A model generated the notes under the pieces. The model saw nothing but the letters and a program-made list of their open reading frames with translations. It was not told the origin of the DNA and made no database searches. Below are positions 32,542-34,034 of a DNA stretch of 34,034 bases, one piece after another. The stretch lies in NCBI GenBank assembly GCA_021741195.1, contig JAIOYL010000014.1, positions 1-34,034 on the forward strand, written 5' to 3'. Each line of letters begins with the position of its first letter. Position 1 is the first letter of the stretch. This DNA is from Sneathiella sp. Lineage in GTDB: Bacteria > Pseudomonadota > Alphaproteobacteria > Sneathiellales > Sneathiellaceae. The position numbers were made by a program, and so were the translations under genes.

Positions 32542-33744
32542 ATGGAAATAGATCTTATGGAATGGGCCCAGCTGGCCATTCGCTGGATCCATATGATTAC
32601 CGGGATCGCCTGGATCGGGGCCTCCTTTTACTTCGTCTGGCTCGACATGAACCTGACCCCGCCGGTCAAGGACGGTTATAAAGACAAGGCTGGCGTTAGT
32701 GGAGAGCTCTGGGCTGTGCATGGTGGTGGCTTTTACGAGGTGCAGAAATACCGCCTCGCCCCACCGGAAATACCGCCAACACTCCATTGGTTCAAATATG
32801 AAGCCTATTTCACATGGTTCAGCGGCATTACCCTGCTCACAATCCTCTATTATTTCAGTGCCGACATCTATCTGATCGACAGGAGCATTGCCAATATTTC
32901 AACCGATGCGGCTATCCTGATCGGGGTCGGTTCCATTGTCGGCGGCTGGATCATTTATGACCTGCTATGCAAATCGCCCCTGATCAACAATCAGGCCGTA
33001 TTCGGCGTTGTCCTCTTTATCCTGTTTACCCTCGCCGCCTTCGGCTTGTCGCATGTGTTCAGTGGGCGTGGCGCCTATATTCATGTCGGCGCGATCATGG
33101 GCACCATCATGTTCGCCAATGTTTTGATGGTGATCATTCCGGGCCAGATGGCGCTGGTATCGGCCGCAAAGAAAGGCGAAGCGCCGGATCCGGTATATGG
33201 CCTCCGGGCGAAACAGCGGTCGCTTCACAACAATTATTTCACGCTGCCGGTGCTGTTCATCATGATCAGCAATCATTATCCAATGACCTATGGCAACCAT
33301 TATGGCTGGCTACTCCTCGCCGGGATATCGCTGGTTGGTGTCCTTGTCCGCCATTTCTTCAACATGAAAAATCAGGGACAGGCGAAGCAGGGCTTCATCC
33401 TGTTGCCAATTGCCTTCATCTTGTTCTTTGCAATTGCCTATGCAGCGGCGCCAAAATCAGAGGATCAGAGTTCAACGGAAAAAGTCCCTTTCACAACAGT
33501 TGAAAAAATCATCCAGGAACGGTGCTCAAGCTGCCATGCCGCTAAGCCCGCAAATGCGGACTTCGAGACGCCTCCGAAAGGGGTGAAGCTGGCAACAGCC
33601 GCCCAGATCCTGCGCGAGAAAACGCGCATCAAACAGCAGGCCGTCAACACCAAGACCATGCCGCTTGGCAATGCTACGCAAATGACTGACGAGGAACGGA
33701 AATTAGTCGGTCGGTGGATTGCTCAGGGCGGCTTAGCGAACTAG
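32542..33744 (+). CDS. puuD: Urate hydroxylase PuuD (membrane urate oxidase with C-terminal cytochrome c domain)
   Basis: 400 aa: WIHMITGIAWIGASFYFVWLDMNLTPP, WAVHGGGFYEVQKY, YLIDRSIANIS, RSLHNNYFTLPVLFIMISNHYPMTYG; C-terminal heme c motif CSSCH. Confidence 0.95.
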   Translation: MEIDLMEWAQLAIRWIHMITGIAWIGASFYFVWLDMNLTPPVKDGYKDKAGVSGELWAVHGGGFYEVQKYRLAPPEIPPTLHWFKYEAYFTWFSGITLLTILYYFSADIYLIDRSIANISTDAAILIGVGSIVGGWIIYDLLCKSPLINNQAVFGVVLFILFTLAAFGLSHVFSGRGAYIHVGAIMGTIMFANVLMVIIPGQMALVSAAKKGEAPDPVYGLRAKQRSLHNNYFTLPVLFIMISNHYPMTYGNHYGWLLLAGISLVGVLVRHFFNMKNQGQAKQGFILLPIAFILFFAIAYAAAPKSEDQSSTEKVPFTTVEKIIQERCSSCHAAKPANADFETPPKGVKLATAAQILREKTRIKQQAVNTKTMPLGNATQMTDEERKLVGRWIAQGGLAN

Positions 33745-34034
33745 GGATAGAACGGGGCGGCGGCTGTCGGCGCTTATAGCGCCTTCGCCACTGTCTTTCC
33801 TGTTGCGAGCAAAATGACGTATATATTTGTCAGTGACGTTTTCCGTTTCCACAATGACGCAGACGTCAATGGTGTTGAACTGGTGATCGATCACCGCACC
33901 GTCACCAATATATCCGCCGAGGCGAAGATAGCCCTTCAGTAAGGGGGGCAGTTCGGCTTGCGCTTTTTCAAGGTCGATTTCCTTACGCTTCATCACATTC
34001 ATCGGGATGTAATGCGTTTCCAGCGCTCTTGGGC
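33733..34034 (-). CDS. OlsB-like (L-ornithine N-alpha-acyltransferase / hemolysin-related) protein, C-terminal part truncated by window edge
   Basis: Open to the window end: PRALETHYIPMNVMKRKEIDLEKAQAELPPLLKGYLRLGGYIGDGAVIDHQFNTIDVCVIVETENVTDKYIRHF, matching the OlsB C-terminal LPPLLKGYLRLG..GDGAVIDHQFNT signature. Confidence 0.82.
   Translation of the reverse strand, partial: PRALETHYIPMNVMKRKEIDLEKAQAELPPLLKGYLRLGGYIGDGAVIDHQFNTIDVCVIVETENVTDKYIRHFARNRKDSGEGAISADSRRPVLSLVR

Overview
This looks like ordinary chromosomal DNA from an alphaproteobacterium-like Gram-negative organism (taxonomy inferred from protein style only). It carries two dense metabolic loci with a few housekeeping or unassigned genes between them. 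(1) About 1-10.8 kb is a cobalamin (B12) cluster: the C-terminal end of CbiX with a His-rich tail, CobH/CbiC, CobL/CbiET, CobI/CbiL, a CbiG-CobJ fusion, CobM/CbiF, then CobK/CbiJ and CbiD on the minus strand, then CobA, CobB/CbiA, CobU/CobP and CobS/CobV. CbiX + CbiD + CbiG, with no CobG, CobF or CobNST visible, points to the early-cobalt-insertion route. (2) About 10.8-16.3 kb has an HrpB helicase, a COG1033/MMPL-type RND transporter and a GNAT acetyltransferase. (3) About 16.3-33.7 kb is a near-complete divergent purine-degradation locus. Leftward: GntR regulator, PuuE, UraD, allantoicase, AllA. Rightward: UraH, XdhA, XdhB, XdhC, BMP-type purine/nucleoside ABC transporter, COG1816 deaminase, cysteine desulfurase, PuuD urate hydroxylase. 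(4) The right edge holds the C-terminus of an OlsB-like acyltransferase. No CRISPR, mobile element, rRNA or tRNA was recognised. I found no convincing wholly undescribed system. The items most worth follow-up are a candidate GntR operator pair (TTGTATACAA) in the divergent purine promoter region, an NifS4-like cysteine desulfurase in the xdh operon, a deaminase that looks like an adenine rather than adenosine deaminase, and an intercistronic hairpin after the substrate-binding protein gene.
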